DNA of 64,000 nt, from assembly GCF_002197685.1 (NCBI RefSeq), contig NZ_NBBI01000002.1, positions 675,541 through 739,540 on the forward strand, in the 5' to 3' direction. The translations under genes were made by a program, and so were the position numbers. This DNA is from Sphingomonas dokdonensis (GTDB taxonomy: Bacteria > Pseudomonadota > Alphaproteobacteria > Sphingomonadales > Sphingomonadaceae). The notes under the pieces were generated by a model. It made no database searches, was not told where the DNA came from, and saw only the letters and a list, made by a program, of their open reading frames with translations. This document shows, piece after piece, positions 55,261-64,000 of this stretch (the first letter of the stretch is position 1; every line of letters starts with the position of its first letter).

Positions 55261-56991
55261 TTATTGGCGAGCGGCCGCTGTCGGTCGGGCCTGCCACGCC
55301 TGGAAACGTTCCACCGCCTCGGAGCGGCGCAGCACCCGGGCCATGGGGTCGATCACGACATGCGCGCCAGCTGGTATGGTGACGACGGCGCGGCCATCCT
55401 CCATTGCCACATGCTCGATGCGGTCGCCGATCTGCACGTCAATCGGCATCGGGAAGGGGCCGCCGGCGCGCCATTCGAACGTGAGCTGGTTGCCCTCGCG
55501 CGTTTGCACCAGCTCGGGCAAAGCGGCGCGGCGCAGGTAGGCGTTGAAGAGCCAGCCGAGATCGCGACCTGACTCCTCCCGTACCAACGCCTCGAACTCG
55601 CGGGTCGAGGCGTAGCGGGGGCTGAAGTTGCCGGGCTTCGGATCGGGGCGGCCGTAAACGAGGCGGCGGGTGGCGGCGAAGAAGGCGCGGTCGCCGATCA
55701 GCCAGCGAAGCGTGTGGAGTGTCCAGGCGCCCTTGAAATAGATGTCGGTGCCCGCGCCGCCCTTGCTCGGCTCGTACACCTCCTCCTCCGTCAGCAGCTT
55801 GTCGCGGACGACGGGTGCGGCATTGGTGATCCGGTTGCGCTGCGGCTCGAGCATGATGAGATAGCGTGCCTCACCCTCGCGCCAGCGGCCGTAGAGCGGC
55901 TGCATATATTGCGCAAAACCTTCGTGGAGCCAGTAATCGTCCCAATTCGCCGCCGTCATCTGGTTGGCGAACCATTCGTGCGCAAACTCGTGCTGGAACA
56001 GCCAGTCGAACCCCTCGGGCGCCTTGGCGTAGTTGTTGCCGTAGGCGTTGATGGTCTGGTGCTCCATGCCCATGTGCGGCGTCTCGACCACGCCAAGCTT
56101 TTCGTCGGCGAAGGGGTAGGGGCCAATCACCTGTTCGAAGAAATCGAGCGTGGGGGCGAATTCGGCGAACAGTGCGCGCGCCTCGGCCGCCTTGCCGGGC
56201 AGATGCCAGTAGTGCAGCGGGATCGTGTTGCCGTAGCGGCTCGTGTAGCTGCCGGTGATCTCCTCGAACGGGCCGACCGCCAGCGAGATGGCGTAGGTAT
56301 TGGGCTGGCGCGCCTGCCAGTTCCAGCGGGTGCGACCGTCTGGAAAGGTTTCGACGTTGATGAGCCGGCCGTTGGAGGGCGCCTTCAGCCTTGGCGGCAC
56401 AGTGATGTGGAGGTCGACGCTTGCTGGCTCGCCGGTCGGGAAATCGAGGCAGGGCCACAGGAGGTCGCAGCCATAGCCCTCCGTCGTGCTGGCGATCCAG
56501 GGTCGCCCGTCGGGGGTGGTGGACCAGACCATGCCGTCGTCCCATGGCGCGTTGAGCGCGACGTGCGGGGTGCCGCCATAGTTGATCCGCGCGCTGACCT
56601 TCTCCCCGGCAGCGAGCGGGCGCGGGAGGGTGATGACCAGTTGGCCCTCCGGATTGGACCAGGCGCGCCGGGGCAGCGCCTCGCCGTCGATCGCGATGGC
56701 GGAGACGGGCAGATTGCGATCGAGATCGATGATCAGGCGCGTCAGCGGCGAACGCGCGGTAAAGGAGAGGAGCGCCGAGCCCTCGATGCGGTGCTGCTTG
56801 GGGCGCACCTCGATCGAGAGGTCGGCGTGATCGAAGATGAGCGCAGTCTGCTCGGCCGGGCGGGGGCCGCCGGAGACCTGCGTCTGCGCGGTAAGGGGCG
56901 GCTCGCCTTTCTGTGGCAGGCCGGCCGCAGCGAGGGGCGGACCTGATGAAAGAAGCAGGGCCGCAGCGAGCCACGATGAAGAAGCGATCAT
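55261..56991 (-). CDS. Exported M1 family aminopeptidase
   Basis: A 576-residue zinc metallopeptidase with a signal peptide (MIASSSWLAAALLLSSGPPL). The M1 features are the exopeptidase motif GMEHQ (308-312, replacing GAMEN), the zinc motif HEFAH (334-338) and the third ligand Glu356 in WLHEGFAQYMQPL. The C-terminal domain is short. ATG 56991 begins the signal peptide; the frame extends upstream into the lon promoter region and is not used. Divergent from lon; convergent with the hypothetical gene (84-base gap). Confidence 0.9.
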   Translation of the reverse strand: MIASSSWLAAALLLSSGPPLAAAGLPQKGEPPLTAQTQVSGGPRPAEQTALIFDHADLSIEVRPKQHRIEGSALLSFTARSPLTRLIIDLDRNLPVSAIAIDGEALPRRAWSNPEGQLVITLPRPLAAGEKVSARINYGGTPHVALNAPWDDGMVWSTTPDGRPWIASTTEGYGCDLLWPCLDFPTGEPASVDLHITVPPRLKAPSNGRLINVETFPDGRTRWNWQARQPNTYAISLAVGPFEEITGSYTSRYGNTIPLHYWHLPGKAAEARALFAEFAPTLDFFEQVIGPYPFADEKLGVVETPHMGMEHQTINAYGNNYAKAPEGFDWLFQHEFAHEWFANQMTAANWDDYWLHEGFAQYMQPLYGRWREGEARYLIMLEPQRNRITNAAPVVRDKLLTEEEVYEPSKGGAGTDIYFKGAWTLHTLRWLIGDRAFFAATRRLVYGRPDPKPGNFSPRYASTREFEALVREESGRDLGWLFNAYLRRAALPELVQTREGNQLTFEWRAGGPFPMPIDVQIGDRIEHVAMEDGRAVVTIPAGAHVVIDPMARVLRRSEAVERFQAWQARPTAAARQ

Positions 56992-57045
56992 GCGGGCGTG
57001 AAATGCCGTGACGGGGCGCTTTGCCCCACGATCATCTCGCGACGA

Positions 57046-57075
57046 TTGATGGATTGGACACACTCCCCATATAAA
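57046..57075 (+). promoter_or_regulatory. Overlapping sigma32-like and sigma70-like promoter of lon
   Basis: CCCCATAT (57065-57072) matches the sigma32 -10 consensus and lies 13 bases after TTGATG (57046-57051), near the sigma32 -35. The same TTGATG with TATAAA (57070-57075) gives a sigma70-like pair with an 18-base spacer. It precedes the lon start (57115) by about 40 bases. In E. coli lon is a heat-shock gene under sigma32, which supports the reading. Confidence 0.6.
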
Positions 57076-57114
57076 CGAGGAATGCCGCCTGTTCGAAGCG
57101 GCACCGGAGTTTGC

Positions 57115-59511
57115 ATGACCCAGACCTTCCCCGTTCTGCCACTGCGCGACATCGTTGTTTTTCCGCACATGATCGTGCCGCTGTTCGTCGGCCGCGACAA
57201 GTCGGTCGCCGCGCTGGAGGCGGCGATGGCTGCCGACAAGGAGATCTTTCTCGTCGCGCAGCTCGACCCGGCCGAGGACGATCCCAAAGCCGACGACCTG
57301 TACGATATCGGCGTGACCGCCACCGTGCTGCAATTGCTGAAACTGCCCGATGGCACCGTGCGCGTGCTGGTGGAGGGCAAGCAGCGCGGCCGGCTGGGCG
57401 GGCTGACCGATGCCGGTAGCTACATGACCACCGAAGTGGCGATGATCGACGACGTCGAGGCGGAGGGCACCGAAGTGTCCGCGCTGATGCGATCGGTGAT
57501 CGATCAATTCGAAAATTATGCGAAGCTCAATCGCAAGCTGCCGGCCGAGACGGCCTCGCAGCTTGGCGAGATCGAGGACGCTTCGCGCCTGGCCGATGCG
57601 GTTGCCGGCAACATCTCGATCAAGGTCGCCGACAAGCAGTCGCTGCTGGTCGAGATCGATCCCGCGCGCCGGCTGGAAATGGTGTTCGCCTTCATGGAGG
57701 GCGAGCTCGGCGTGTTGCAGGTCGAAAAGAAGATCAAGAGCCGCGTCAAGCGCCAGATGGAGAAGACGCAGCGCGAATATTACCTCAACGAGCAGCTAAA
57801 GGCGATCCAGCGCGAGCTCGGCAATGAGGGCGAGGACGGCGATCAGGACGAGGTCGCCGAGTTGACGCAGAAGATCGCGACGCTGAAGCTTTCCAAGGAA
57901 GCGCGCACCAAGGCGACAGCCGAGCTGAAGAAGCTTAAGACCATGGCGCCGATGAGCGCCGAGGCGACTGTCGTGCGCAACTATCTCGATGTGCTGCTCG
58001 GCCTGCCGTGGGGCAAGAAGTCGAAACTGAAGAAGGACATCGCCGCTGCGCAGGCGATCCTCGACGAGGATCATTATGCGCTGGAGAAGGTGAAGGACCG
58101 GATCGTCGAGTATCTCGCGGTTCAGGCACGCACCAACAAGCTGAAGGGGCCAATCCTGTGTCTCGTCGGCCCACCGGGCGTTGGCAAGACCTCGCTTGGC
58201 AAGTCGATCGCCAAGGCGACCGGGCGCGAGTTCATCCGCCAGTCGCTCGGCGGTGTGCGGGACGAGGCCGAGATCCGCGGCCATCGCCGAACCTATATCG
58301 GCTCGCTGCCGGGCAAGATCGTCACCAACCTGAAAAAGGCCGGTGCGGCGAACCCGTTGTTCCTGCTCGACGAGATCGACAAGCTGGGCCAGGACTTCCG
58401 TGGCGATCCCGCCTCGGCGCTGCTCGAGGTGCTCGACCCGGAGCAGAACAGCAAGTTCAACGACCATTATCTCGAGATCGACATCGATCTCAGCGACGTG
58501 ATGTTCGTCTGCACGGCAAACACGCTGAACCTGCCGCAGCCGCTGCTCGACCGCATGGAGATCATCCGCCTCGAAGGGTACACCGAGGACGAGAAGGTCG
58601 AGATCGCCGAGCGGCACCTGATCGCCAAGCAGATCGAGGCGCATGGCCTGAAGGAAGGCGAGTTCACGCTGACGCCGGAAGGCCTGCGTGCGCTGATCCA
58701 GCGTTACACCCGTGAGGCGGGCGTACGCACGCTGGAGCGTGAGATCGCGAAGCTCGCCCGTAAGGCACTGCGCCAGATCCTGGAAGGCAAGGCGACCAGC
58801 GTGACGATCACGCCGGAGAACCTCCACGAATTCGCAGGCGTGCAGAAGTACCGTCATGGCCTTTCCGAAGAGGAAAACCAGATCGGTGCGGTCACCGGCC
58901 TCGCCTGGACTGAAGTGGGCGGCGAGCTGCTGACCATCGAGAGCGTGACGGTGCCCGGCAAGGGCGCGATCAAGCTGACCGGCAAGCTGGGCGACGTGAT
59001 GAAGGAATCGGCGGAAACGGCGATGAGCTTCATCAAGGCGCGAGCGCCCTCCTACGGGATCAAGCCGAGCCTGTTCCATCGCAAGGATGTCCACGTTCAC
59101 CTGCCTGAAGGCGCGGTGCCGAAGGACGGTCCATCGGCGGGTATCGGTCTTGTCACCTGTATCGTCTCCACGCTGACCGGCGTGCCGGTGAAGCGCGAGA
59201 TCGCGATGACGGGCGAGGTGACGCTGCGCGGCCGGGTGCTGCCGATCGGCGGGCTTAAGGAGAAGATGCTGGCTGCGCTGCGCGGCGGTATCACCACCGT
59301 GCTGATTCCGCAGGAGAATGAGAAAGACCTGGCGGACATCCCGCAGAACATCAAGGACGGGCTGAAGGTTGTCCCGGTGACGCATGTCGACGAGGTGCTT
59401 CGCCTGGCGCTGACCGAGCCGCTGGAAGCGATTGACTGGACCGACGCTGACGAGCTGGCAGCGCAACCGCCCGCGCCGATCGCGCTGGCAGGGGGCGAGC
59501 TTCACCACTAA
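57115..59511 (+). CDS. lon: ATP-dependent protease Lon
   Basis: AAA+ serine protease for damaged and regulatory proteins. The 798-residue protein has an N-terminal substrate-binding domain ([20 protein letters not shown]), coiled-coil, AAA+ domain with P-loop [16 protein letters not shown] and sensor regions, and the protease domain with S674 (PKDGPSAGI) and K715 (GGLKEK) forming the Ser-Lys dyad. ATG 57115 follows the heat-shock-type promoter. Ends in a terminator. Length as in other Lon A proteins. Confidence 0.98.
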   Translation: MTQTFPVLPLRDIVVFPHMIVPLFVGRDKSVAALEAAMAADKEIFLVAQLDPAEDDPKADDLYDIGVTATVLQLLKLPDGTVRVLVEGKQRGRLGGLTDAGSYMTTEVAMIDDVEAEGTEVSALMRSVIDQFENYAKLNRKLPAETASQLGEIEDASRLADAVAGNISIKVADKQSLLVEIDPARRLEMVFAFMEGELGVLQVEKKIKSRVKRQMEKTQREYYLNEQLKAIQRELGNEGEDGDQDEVAELTQKIATLKLSKEARTKATAELKKLKTMAPMSAEATVVRNYLDVLLGLPWGKKSKLKKDIAAAQAILDEDHYALEKVKDRIVEYLAVQARTNKLKGPILCLVGPPGVGKTSLGKSIAKATGREFIRQSLGGVRDEAEIRGHRRTYIGSLPGKIVTNLKKAGAANPLFLLDEIDKLGQDFRGDPASALLEVLDPEQNSKFNDHYLEIDIDLSDVMFVCTANTLNLPQPLLDRMEIIRLEGYTEDEKVEIAERHLIAKQIEAHGLKEGEFTLTPEGLRALIQRYTREAGVRTLEREIAKLARKALRQILEGKATSVTITPENLHEFAGVQKYRHGLSEEENQIGAVTGLAWTEVGGELLTIESVTVPGKGAIKLTGKLGDVMKESAETAMSFIKARAPSYGIKPSLFHRKDVHVHLPEGAVPKDGPSAGIGLVTCIVSTLTGVPVKREIAMTGEVTLRGRVLPIGGLKEKMLAALRGGITTVLIPQENEKDLADIPQNIKDGLKVVPVTHVDEVLRLALTEPLEAIDWTDADELAAQPPAPIALAGGELHH

Positions 59512-59536
59512 GTCGTTATGATTAATGACACTCGGG

Positions 59537-59568
59537 ACCACGGCGGTTCATCGCGACCGCCGTGGTTT
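59537..59568 (+). terminator. Hairpin terminator after lon
   Basis: A perfect 11-bp stem pairs ACCACGGCGGT (59537-59547) with 59556-59566 across an eight-base loop, followed by TT, CG, TTT. The T-tract is interrupted but the stem is strong. It ends the lon transcript 25 bases after the stop and lies just before a promoter candidate for the HU gene. Confidence 0.7.
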
Positions 59569-59571
59569 CGT

Positions 59572-59600
59572 TTGACACCGCACGGACCAGCCGTCTTACT
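59572..59600 (+). promoter_or_regulatory. Candidate sigma70 promoter of the HU gene
   Basis: TTGACA (59572-59577) and CTTACT (59595-59600) are separated by 17 bases, immediately after the lon terminator and 71 bases upstream of the HU start. The -10 is only half-matching, as at the rpsM promoter. Confidence 0.4.
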
Positions 59601-59671
59601 GGACAAACCGGCCCTGGGCGGGCCGAATCCACATTTTTCGAATTACCGCACAGCGTAACGGGGGTCGGTGC

Positions 59672-59944
59672 ATGAATAAGCAGGAGTTGATCGCGACGGT
59701 TGCGACCGTGTCCGGGCTCGCCAAGAACGACGCGACCCGGGCGGTCGAGGCCGTGTTCGACACGATCAGCGCACAGCTCAAGAAGGGCGACGAGGTTCGT
59801 CTGGTCGGCTTCGGCACCTTTGCCGTTACCAAGCGCAAGGCATCCACGGGACGCAATCCGCGCACCGGCGAGCCGATGACGATCAAGGCGTCGAGCCAGC
59901 CCAAGTTCAAGGCCGGCAAGGTGCTGAAGGATTCGTTGAACTGA
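59672..59944 (+). CDS. hupB: DNA-binding protein HU
   Basis: A 90-residue nucleoid protein of the HU/IHF family. MNKQELIATVATVSGLAKND starts the helical dimer body; GFGTFAVTKRKASTGRNPRT carries the GRNP signature and beta-arm with the DNA-intercalating Pro. C-terminal KFKAGKVLKDSLN is standard. Located downstream of lon, as hupB is in E. coli. Symbol by synteny; an alternative name is hup. Confidence 0.95.
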   Translation: MNKQELIATVATVSGLAKNDATRAVEAVFDTISAQLKKGDEVRLVGFGTFAVTKRKASTGRNPRTGEPMTIKASSQPKFKAGKVLKDSLN

Positions 59945-60007
59945 TTTGATCTTGCGGGCTGGACAGGGGCGATTTCGCCCCGTAAAGGCCCGCTTCCGGT
60001 TTCAACC

Positions 60008-60082
60008 GGGCGCGTAGCTCAGCGGTAGAGCACACCCTTCACACGGGTGGGGTCACAGGTTCAATCCCTGTCGCGCCCACCA
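60008..60082 (+). tRNA. tRNA-Val (anticodon CAC)
   Basis: Cloverleaf: acceptor GGGCGCG (60008-60014) pairs with CGCGCCC (60072-60078), discriminator A at 60079, and CCA is encoded (60080-60082). The D arm has GCTC/GAGC. The anticodon stem is CACCC/GGGTG with loop TTCACAC, giving anticodon CAC for Val codon GTG. The T arm is ACAGG-TTCAATC-CCTGT. A terminator follows. GTG is a frequent Val codon in this high-GC sequence. Confidence 0.97.
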
Positions 60083-60088
60083 TATACA

Positions 60089-60124
60089 AAGCCCCGCTGG
60101 TCTGGTGACCGGCGGGGCTTTTTT
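60089..60124 (+). terminator. Intrinsic terminator after tRNA-Val
   Basis: A stem of AAGCCCCGC with GCGGGGCTT (60089-60097 and 60112-60120) encloses a second stem GGTC/GACC, then a run of T to 60124. Strong Rho-independent terminator for the tRNA transcript. Confidence 0.85.
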
Positions 60125-60286
60125 GGTTTCGGGCATGTGTCGCGCAGCACTGGCGGACCGTTCGCGTCGGCGGCTCGGCCTGGAGGCGGAACCATTGTGC
60201 CACGGACGCTGCGTCCGAAGGGTGAGCCGCTGCGCCACCCGATGGTCGGACCCCCGGGTCGAGCCCGGGGCGACTTCACTGACGCC

Positions 60287-60901
60287 TCAGTCCTTCCAGC
60301 ACCAGTAGAGCTGCGCAGGCGGCACGTTCCACCATTCCATGTCATGATCGATGCGCGCGAAGTGCGGCGCCAGGAAGTCGCGGACCTTGGGGCTGAACTG
60401 ATACACCAGGAACGCGCCGCCGGGGCGGATCACGCGCTGCGTCGCCGCGGCGATCGCCGGGCCGATGCCCGCCGGCAGGGTGGAAAAGGGCAGGCCGGAC
60501 AGCACGAAGTCGGCCGCCTCATGCCCGCGCTCGGCGACGATCGCCTCCACCTCGGCGGCGGACCCGTGCACCGCTTCGAACCGCGAATCGACGATCGTGT
60601 GGTTCAGATAGCGGATGAAATCGGAATTTGTGTCGATCGCGATCAGTTGTGCGTCCGGGGCCATCCGCTCCAGGATCGGACGGCAGAAGGTGCCGACGCC
60701 CGGGCCATACTCCACGAACAGCTTGCAGTTTTCCCAGTCGACCGGCGCCAGCATTTTGTCGATCAGCTTGCCCGACGAGGGGATCACCGAGCCCACCATG
60801 ACGGGATGCTTCAGAAAGCCCGAGAAGAACATCTGCCACGGCTTCGGCACGCCGGATTTGTCGGAACGGACGCGGCGGACCGCACTGGTGGAGCTGGGCA
60901 T
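60287..60901 (-). CDS. SAM-dependent methyltransferase, phospholipid N-methyltransferase (PmtA)-like
   Basis: A 204-residue class I methyltransferase. It has FLKHPVMVGSVIPSSGKLID, the motif I region KLFVEYGPGVGTFCRPIL, the acidic LIAIDTNSDFIRYL, and DFVLSGLPFSTLPAGIG. The FLKHP...PSS pattern recalls Rhodobacter-type phosphatidylethanolamine N-methyltransferase. KsgA-type rRNA dimethylase is less likely, because the motif IV is LSGLPF rather than NLPY. ATG at 60901. Divergent from the MFS gene. The 160 bases between the tRNA terminator and its stop hold no gene but a 7-bp GC-rich hairpin (60252-60270). Confidence 0.8.
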   Translation of the reverse strand: MPSSTSAVRRVRSDKSGVPKPWQMFFSGFLKHPVMVGSVIPSSGKLIDKMLAPVDWENCKLFVEYGPGVGTFCRPILERMAPDAQLIAIDTNSDFIRYLNHTIVDSRFEAVHGSAAEVEAIVAERGHEAADFVLSGLPFSTLPAGIGPAIAAATQRVIRPGGAFLVYQFSPKVRDFLAPHFARIDHDMEWWNVPPAQLYWCWKD

Positions 60902-60975
60902 GGAGGAAAAAAGTCTCCCCGGAAGACAACAATGGTGCCGAACGCGGCACGGGCGAGAGGGTTGCCATAGCGGGG

Positions 60976-62388
60976 TTGCGCCGCGCCCCCAAGCGCCTAA
61001 TCAATGCCACGGCGGTAGAACCGGAACAGGAGGGCGGCATCGCAACGGTTGCGCGACGCAGGCGAAAGGGGCGGCCGTTCGATCGGCGCTTTGCGCTGAT
61101 GTTCATGGTGATGCTGACGATCGCGGCGGGCAACACTGCGTTGCAGTCGATCCTGCCGGCGCTCGGCCGCTCGCTCGGCGTCGCCGACAGCGCGGTGGCG
61201 GCGGCCTTTTCCGTCTCGGCATTGCTGTGGGTGATCGCGGCGCCGTTCTGGGCGAATCGGTCGGACCGGCACGGTCGGCGCATGATGATCCTGTTCGGCA
61301 TGGGCGGCTTCTGCGTCAGTCTGGCGACCTGCGGCGTGTTCCTCGCTGCCGGCATCAACGGCTGGATCGGCGGCACCACCGCCTTTGTGCTCTTCATCCT
61401 GGGGCGGCTGATCTATGGCACCTTTGGCTCGGCCGCGCCGCCCGCGGTGCAGGCGATGGTGGCTGGCGACACGACGCGCGAGGAGCGGACCCGCGCGTTG
61501 ACGCTGCTGGCCAGTGCATTCGGCCTCGGCACCATCCTGGGCCCCGCGATCGCGCCTTATCTGATCCTGGGAAACATCGGCCCGGTAGTGATCGGGCTGG
61601 CCGGCCCGGCCTTCGTCTTTGCCATGTTCGGCATGGGAATGTTCCTTGCGGTGCGGGCGATGCTGCCCGACGATCGCGGCGTCGTGTCCGGCAGTCGCGG
61701 CGCTGCCAATGCCTACCCTTCGATCGGTGGCCAATCGAGCGGTGCCAGCATCCGTGCCGCGACCGAGCCGGCGGGCGGCACCGGCGTCAGCTATTTCGAT
61801 CCGCGCATCCGCACTTGGATGATCGCGGGCCTGGTGATGGGGCATGCGCAGGCGATGACGGGCCAAGCGATCGGCTTTCTGGTGATCGATCGCCTGCATG
61901 TCGCCCCGGCGCAGGCGTTGGAGCCGACCGGCATCGTGCTGATGATGGGGGCGGGCGCCGCCTTGCTCGCGCAATGGGGCATTATCCCGACGCTGAACCT
62001 TGCGCCGCGTGCGCTGGTGCTGGTCGGGCTGGTGCTCGCCGCCGCCGGTACCGCGCTGACCGGTATGGCGACCTCGCTTTATGGCATCGCCACCGCTTAT
62101 GCGCTCGCCAGCCTCGGCTTTGGCTTCACCCGGCCGGGCTTCACTGCCGGGTCTAGCCTGGCGGTCGGGCCGGGGCAGCAGGGCGCCGTGGCGGGCAAGG
62201 TGACCAGTATCAACGGTGCCAGCTTCGTACTCGGTCCGTCGATCGGCGTCGGTCTGTACGAATTCTGGCATTCGCTGCCGTACCTCGTCGCGGGCACCGG
62301 CTGCGTCCTCCTATTCGCCTATTGCTGGTTCGCGCTGCGCGAGCCGGACGAGCGGGAGGTCGCCGCCTTCGACGATCCGGTGATCTAA
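60976..62388 (+). CDS. MFS transporter
   Basis: A 470-residue polytopic membrane protein with about twelve helices, the MFS loop motif NRSDRHGRRMMILFG between TM2 and TM3, and a second-half GFGFTRPGFTAGSSLAVGPG. A long central cytoplasmic loop (about residues 230-275) separates the halves. Substrate unknown. The start is uncertain: TTG 60976 is the first in-frame candidate, the first ATG is 61099, and an AGGAGG (61028-61033) precedes a non-standard ATC (61039) in frame. Confidence 0.8.
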   Translation: MRRAPKRLINATAVEPEQEGGIATVARRRRKGRPFDRRFALMFMVMLTIAAGNTALQSILPALGRSLGVADSAVAAAFSVSALLWVIAAPFWANRSDRHGRRMMILFGMGGFCVSLATCGVFLAAGINGWIGGTTAFVLFILGRLIYGTFGSAAPPAVQAMVAGDTTREERTRALTLLASAFGLGTILGPAIAPYLILGNIGPVVIGLAGPAFVFAMFGMGMFLAVRAMLPDDRGVVSGSRGAANAYPSIGGQSSGASIRAATEPAGGTGVSYFDPRIRTWMIAGLVMGHAQAMTGQAIGFLVIDRLHVAPAQALEPTGIVLMMGAGAALLAQWGIIPTLNLAPRALVLVGLVLAAAGTALTGMATSLYGIATAYALASLGFGFTRPGFTAGSSLAVGPGQQGAVAGKVTSINGASFVLGPSIGVGLYEFWHSLPYLVAGTGCVLLFAYCWFALREPDEREVAAFDDPVI

Positions 62389-62430
62389 TGACGATTGCGA
62401 TTGCCCGGCGCAGCGCTTAACGCGCGCGCC

Positions 62431-63654
62431 ATGACTGACTCCTCCATCAAGCGTGTCGTCCTTGCCTATTCCGGCGGCCTCGACACCAGCGTCATCCTGA
62501 AGTGGCTTCAGCAAACCTATAATTGCGAAGTGGTGACCTTCACCGCCGATCTGGGGCAGGGTGAGGAGCTGGAGCCAGCGCGTCGTAAGGCGGAGATGGC
62601 GGGGGTGAAGCCCGAGCACATCTTCATCGACGATCTGCGCGAGGAGTTCGTCAAGGACTACGTGTTCCCGATGATGCGCGCCAACGCGATGTACGAGGGA
62701 TTGTACCTCCTCGGCACGTCGATCGCGCGTCCGCTGATCGCCAAGCGCCAGATCGAGATCGCTCGCCAGGTCGGCGCGGATGCGGTGAGCCACGGCGCGA
62801 CTGGCAAGGGCAACGACCAGGTCCGCTTCGAGCTCGGCTATTACGCACTCGCACCCGACATCAAGGTAATCGCGCCATGGCGCGAGTGGGACCTCACCAG
62901 CCGCAGCCGCCTGATCGAGTTCGCCGAGCAGAACCAGATCATGGTGACTAAGGACAAGCGCGGCGAATCGCCGTTCTCGGTCGATGCAAACCTTCTGCAC
63001 ACCTCGTCCGAGGGCAAGGTGTTGGAGGACCCGTGGGAGGAGGTGCCCGACTACGTCTATTCGCGCACGGTGAACCCGGAGGACGCGCCCGATGCGCCCG
63101 AGTTCATCACGGTCGATTTCGAGCGTGGCGACGGCGTGGCGGTAAACGGCGAGGCGATGTCGCCCGCGACGCTGCTGGCGAAGCTCAACGACCTCGGCCG
63201 CGCGCACGGCATCGGCCGGCTTGATTTGGTCGAGAACCGCTTCGTAGGCATGAAGAGCCGCGGCATGTACGAAACGCCCGGCGGCACGATCTATCACCTG
63301 GCGCATCGCGGCATCGAGCAGCTGACGCTGGACCGCGGCGCGGCGCACCTGAAGGACGAGCTGGCGATCCGCTATGCCGAGCTGGTCTACAACGGCTTCT
63401 GGTTCTCGCCCGAGCGCGAGATGATCCAAGCGGCTGTCGATCACAGCCAGGAAAAGGTGACCGGCACCGTCCGGCTGAAGCTCTACAAGGGCAATGTCAG
63501 CGTGGTCGGCCGCAAGTCGCCGCATTCGCTCTACAGCGAAAAGGTGGTGACGTTCGAGGACGATCAGGGCGCCTATGACCAGCGCGATGCCGCCGGCTTC
63601 ATCAAGCTGAACGCGCTGCGCCTGCGCCTGCTGGGACGCCGCGATCGCGACTGA
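62431..63654 (+). CDS. argG: Argininosuccinate synthase
   Basis: Condenses citrulline and aspartate with ATP in arginine synthesis. The 407-residue protein has the P-loop [36 protein letters not shown], the substrate site [19 protein letters not shown] and [21 protein letters not shown] 62431 gives the standard [15 protein letters not shown] start. 42 bases after the MFS gene. Confidence 0.97.
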   Translation: MTDSSIKRVVLAYSGGLDTSVILKWLQQTYNCEVVTFTADLGQGEELEPARRKAEMAGVKPEHIFIDDLREEFVKDYVFPMMRANAMYEGLYLLGTSIARPLIAKRQIEIARQVGADAVSHGATGKGNDQVRFELGYYALAPDIKVIAPWREWDLTSRSRLIEFAEQNQIMVTKDKRGESPFSVDANLLHTSSEGKVLEDPWEEVPDYVYSRTVNPEDAPDAPEFITVDFERGDGVAVNGEAMSPATLLAKLNDLGRAHGIGRLDLVENRFVGMKSRGMYETPGGTIYHLAHRGIEQLTLDRGAAHLKDELAIRYAELVYNGFWFSPEREMIQAAVDHSQEKVTGTVRLKLYKGNVSVVGRKSPHSLYSEKVVTFEDDQGAYDQRDAAGFIKLNALRLRLLGRRDRD

Positions 63655-63702
63655 CGTGCCTTGGCAGCGGGGGCTTCCGCTCTCTCTGCCGTTACTTGCA
63701 AC

Positions 63703-63732
63703 CGCGATCGTTGCCGTGGAGGAACGATCGCG
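63703..63732. other. Hairpin after argG
   Basis: CGCGATCGTT (63703-63712) and AACGATCGCG (63723-63732) form a perfect 10-bp stem with a ten-base loop. No T-tract follows, so termination is uncertain. It is in the 138-base gap between argG and the next start. Confidence 0.5.
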
Positions 63733-63792
63733 CCGTCATCGGCGTTGACCGGATGTCTGGGGTGTAAAGCCCCGCGTTTAAGGGAGATTGCG

Positions 63793-64000
63793 ATGAAGGG
63801 TGCAACATTCGGCGTGCTGCTGCTCGGCGCGACCGTGCTCACCGCTTGTGCGGACAATCGGCAGGATGTGGTGGCGCCTGCGCGCCGGGCGACTCACCGA
63901 CGATCCACAACGGCCAATAGCCGCGTGCGCGGTAGAAATCCTTCAGCTTGCCGCCGACTTGCTGCCGAATCGCAGACGCTACCGCATTGCCGGGCGTCGC
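63793..64000 (+). CDS. Start of a small lipoprotein, apparently broken
   Basis: ATG 63793, with GGGAG about 6 bases upstream, begins MKGATFGVLLLGATVLTACA, a lipoprotein signal with lipobox Cys19 (LTAC). The next dozen residues (DNRQDVVAPA) still look natural. From about 63885 the frame becomes Arg-rich and unlike a protein, while the other strand shows a coding-like frame. The gene seems to be cut by a junction, and it runs off the window. Confidence 0.5.
   Translation, partial: MKGATFGVLLLGATVLTACADNRQDVVAPARRATHRRSTTANSRVRGRNPSACRRLAAESQTLPHCRAS
63839..64000 (-). pseudogene. Fragment resembling an L,D-transpeptidase N-terminal domain
   Basis: Reading down from 64000 on the minus strand, the frame gives AIRQQVGGKLKDFYRARGYW then PLWIVGESPG. 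The FYxARGYxPLW pattern recalls the scaffold domain that begins YcbB-type L,D-transpeptidases. After GESPG (about 63885) the frame loses that character and stops at 63839. A full protein would need about 400 further residues. The start lies beyond the window. Likely a truncated gene; the family call rests on one short motif. Confidence 0.4.

Noticed and set aside
60287..60901. rRNA adenine dimethyltransferase (ksgA)
   Set aside because: Too short, lacks the NLPY motif of the family and has the FLK...PSS pattern of phospholipid methyltransferases.
1..64000. CRISPR arrays, insertion sequences, prophage or integrase genes
   Set aside because: No regularly spaced repeats, transposase or phage genes were seen; no direct repeat suggesting an attachment site was noticed at the tRNA-Val gene.

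Overview
The window is a high-GC, densely packed, gapless stretch of an alphaproteobacterial chromosome. Gene content and order point to Sphingomonadales, most likely Sphingomonas or a close relative. The indicators are a split spc/alpha ribosomal cluster without rpsD between rpsK and rpoA, a trpG-trpD-trpC-moaC-moeA-lexA string, ppiD-trpE divergent from tpiA, a tandem GTTC-type SOS operator in front of lexA, and a complete exosortase A (XrtA) exopolysaccharide cluster. This assignment is from gene content only; no database comparison was possible.

Layout. (1) 1-9738: ribosomal and transcription genes rplN-rplX-rplE-rpsN-rpsH-rplF-rplR-rpsE-rpmD // rplO-secY-adk // rpsM-rpsK // rpoA-rplQ. Terminator-like hairpins lie inside the series (after rpmD and after rpsK) and a strong terminator closes it. 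(2) 9887-19016: guaA, a YdeI/OmdA-like gene, a small isolated exopolysaccharide-type trio (pyruvyl transferase, F420-dehydrogenase-beta-like protein, outer-membrane barrel), then gltX-gltA and a small membrane protein on the minus strand. (3) 19046-35361: comEC, lexA, moeA, moaC, trpCDG, a secreted hypothetical protein, an alpha/beta hydrolase, a GST, trpE, ppiD, tpiA, an M17 aminopeptidase and trxB. (4) 35374-37016: a 99-bp palindromic repeat and an S10 serine carboxypeptidase. (5) 37003-54135: the XrtA cluster. A minus-strand arm holds ACP and two alpha/beta-hydrolase-fold proteins. A plus-strand arm holds AMP ligase, PLP decarboxylase, polysaccharide export lipoprotein, chain-length protein, tyrosine kinase, outer-membrane barrel, AAA ATPase, deacetylase, FemAB-like protein, glycosyltransferase, exosortase fused to EpsI, and amidotransferase. 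(6) 54313-64000: a hypothetical secreted protein, an M1 aminopeptidase, lon, a HU gene, tRNA-Val(CAC), a phospholipid-methyltransferase-like gene, an MFS transporter, argG, and an apparent junction between two broken gene starts at the right edge.

How the parts work together. The XrtA cluster encodes the machinery for making, modifying and exporting an exopolysaccharide, together with a transpeptidase-like exosortase that in known systems processes PEP-CTERM proteins. It also carries a small-molecule module (ligase + ACP + PLP decarboxylase + two hydrolase-fold proteins) whose product is unknown. No PEP-CTERM substrate and no PrsK/PrsR-type regulator is visible here, so both must lie elsewhere if the system is complete. 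The less expected signals are a triple GTTC operator at lexA, a combined sigma32/sigma70-like promoter at lon, terminators inside the ribosomal operons, an RGG-rich extension of ribosomal protein S5, and the isolated exopolysaccharide trio.
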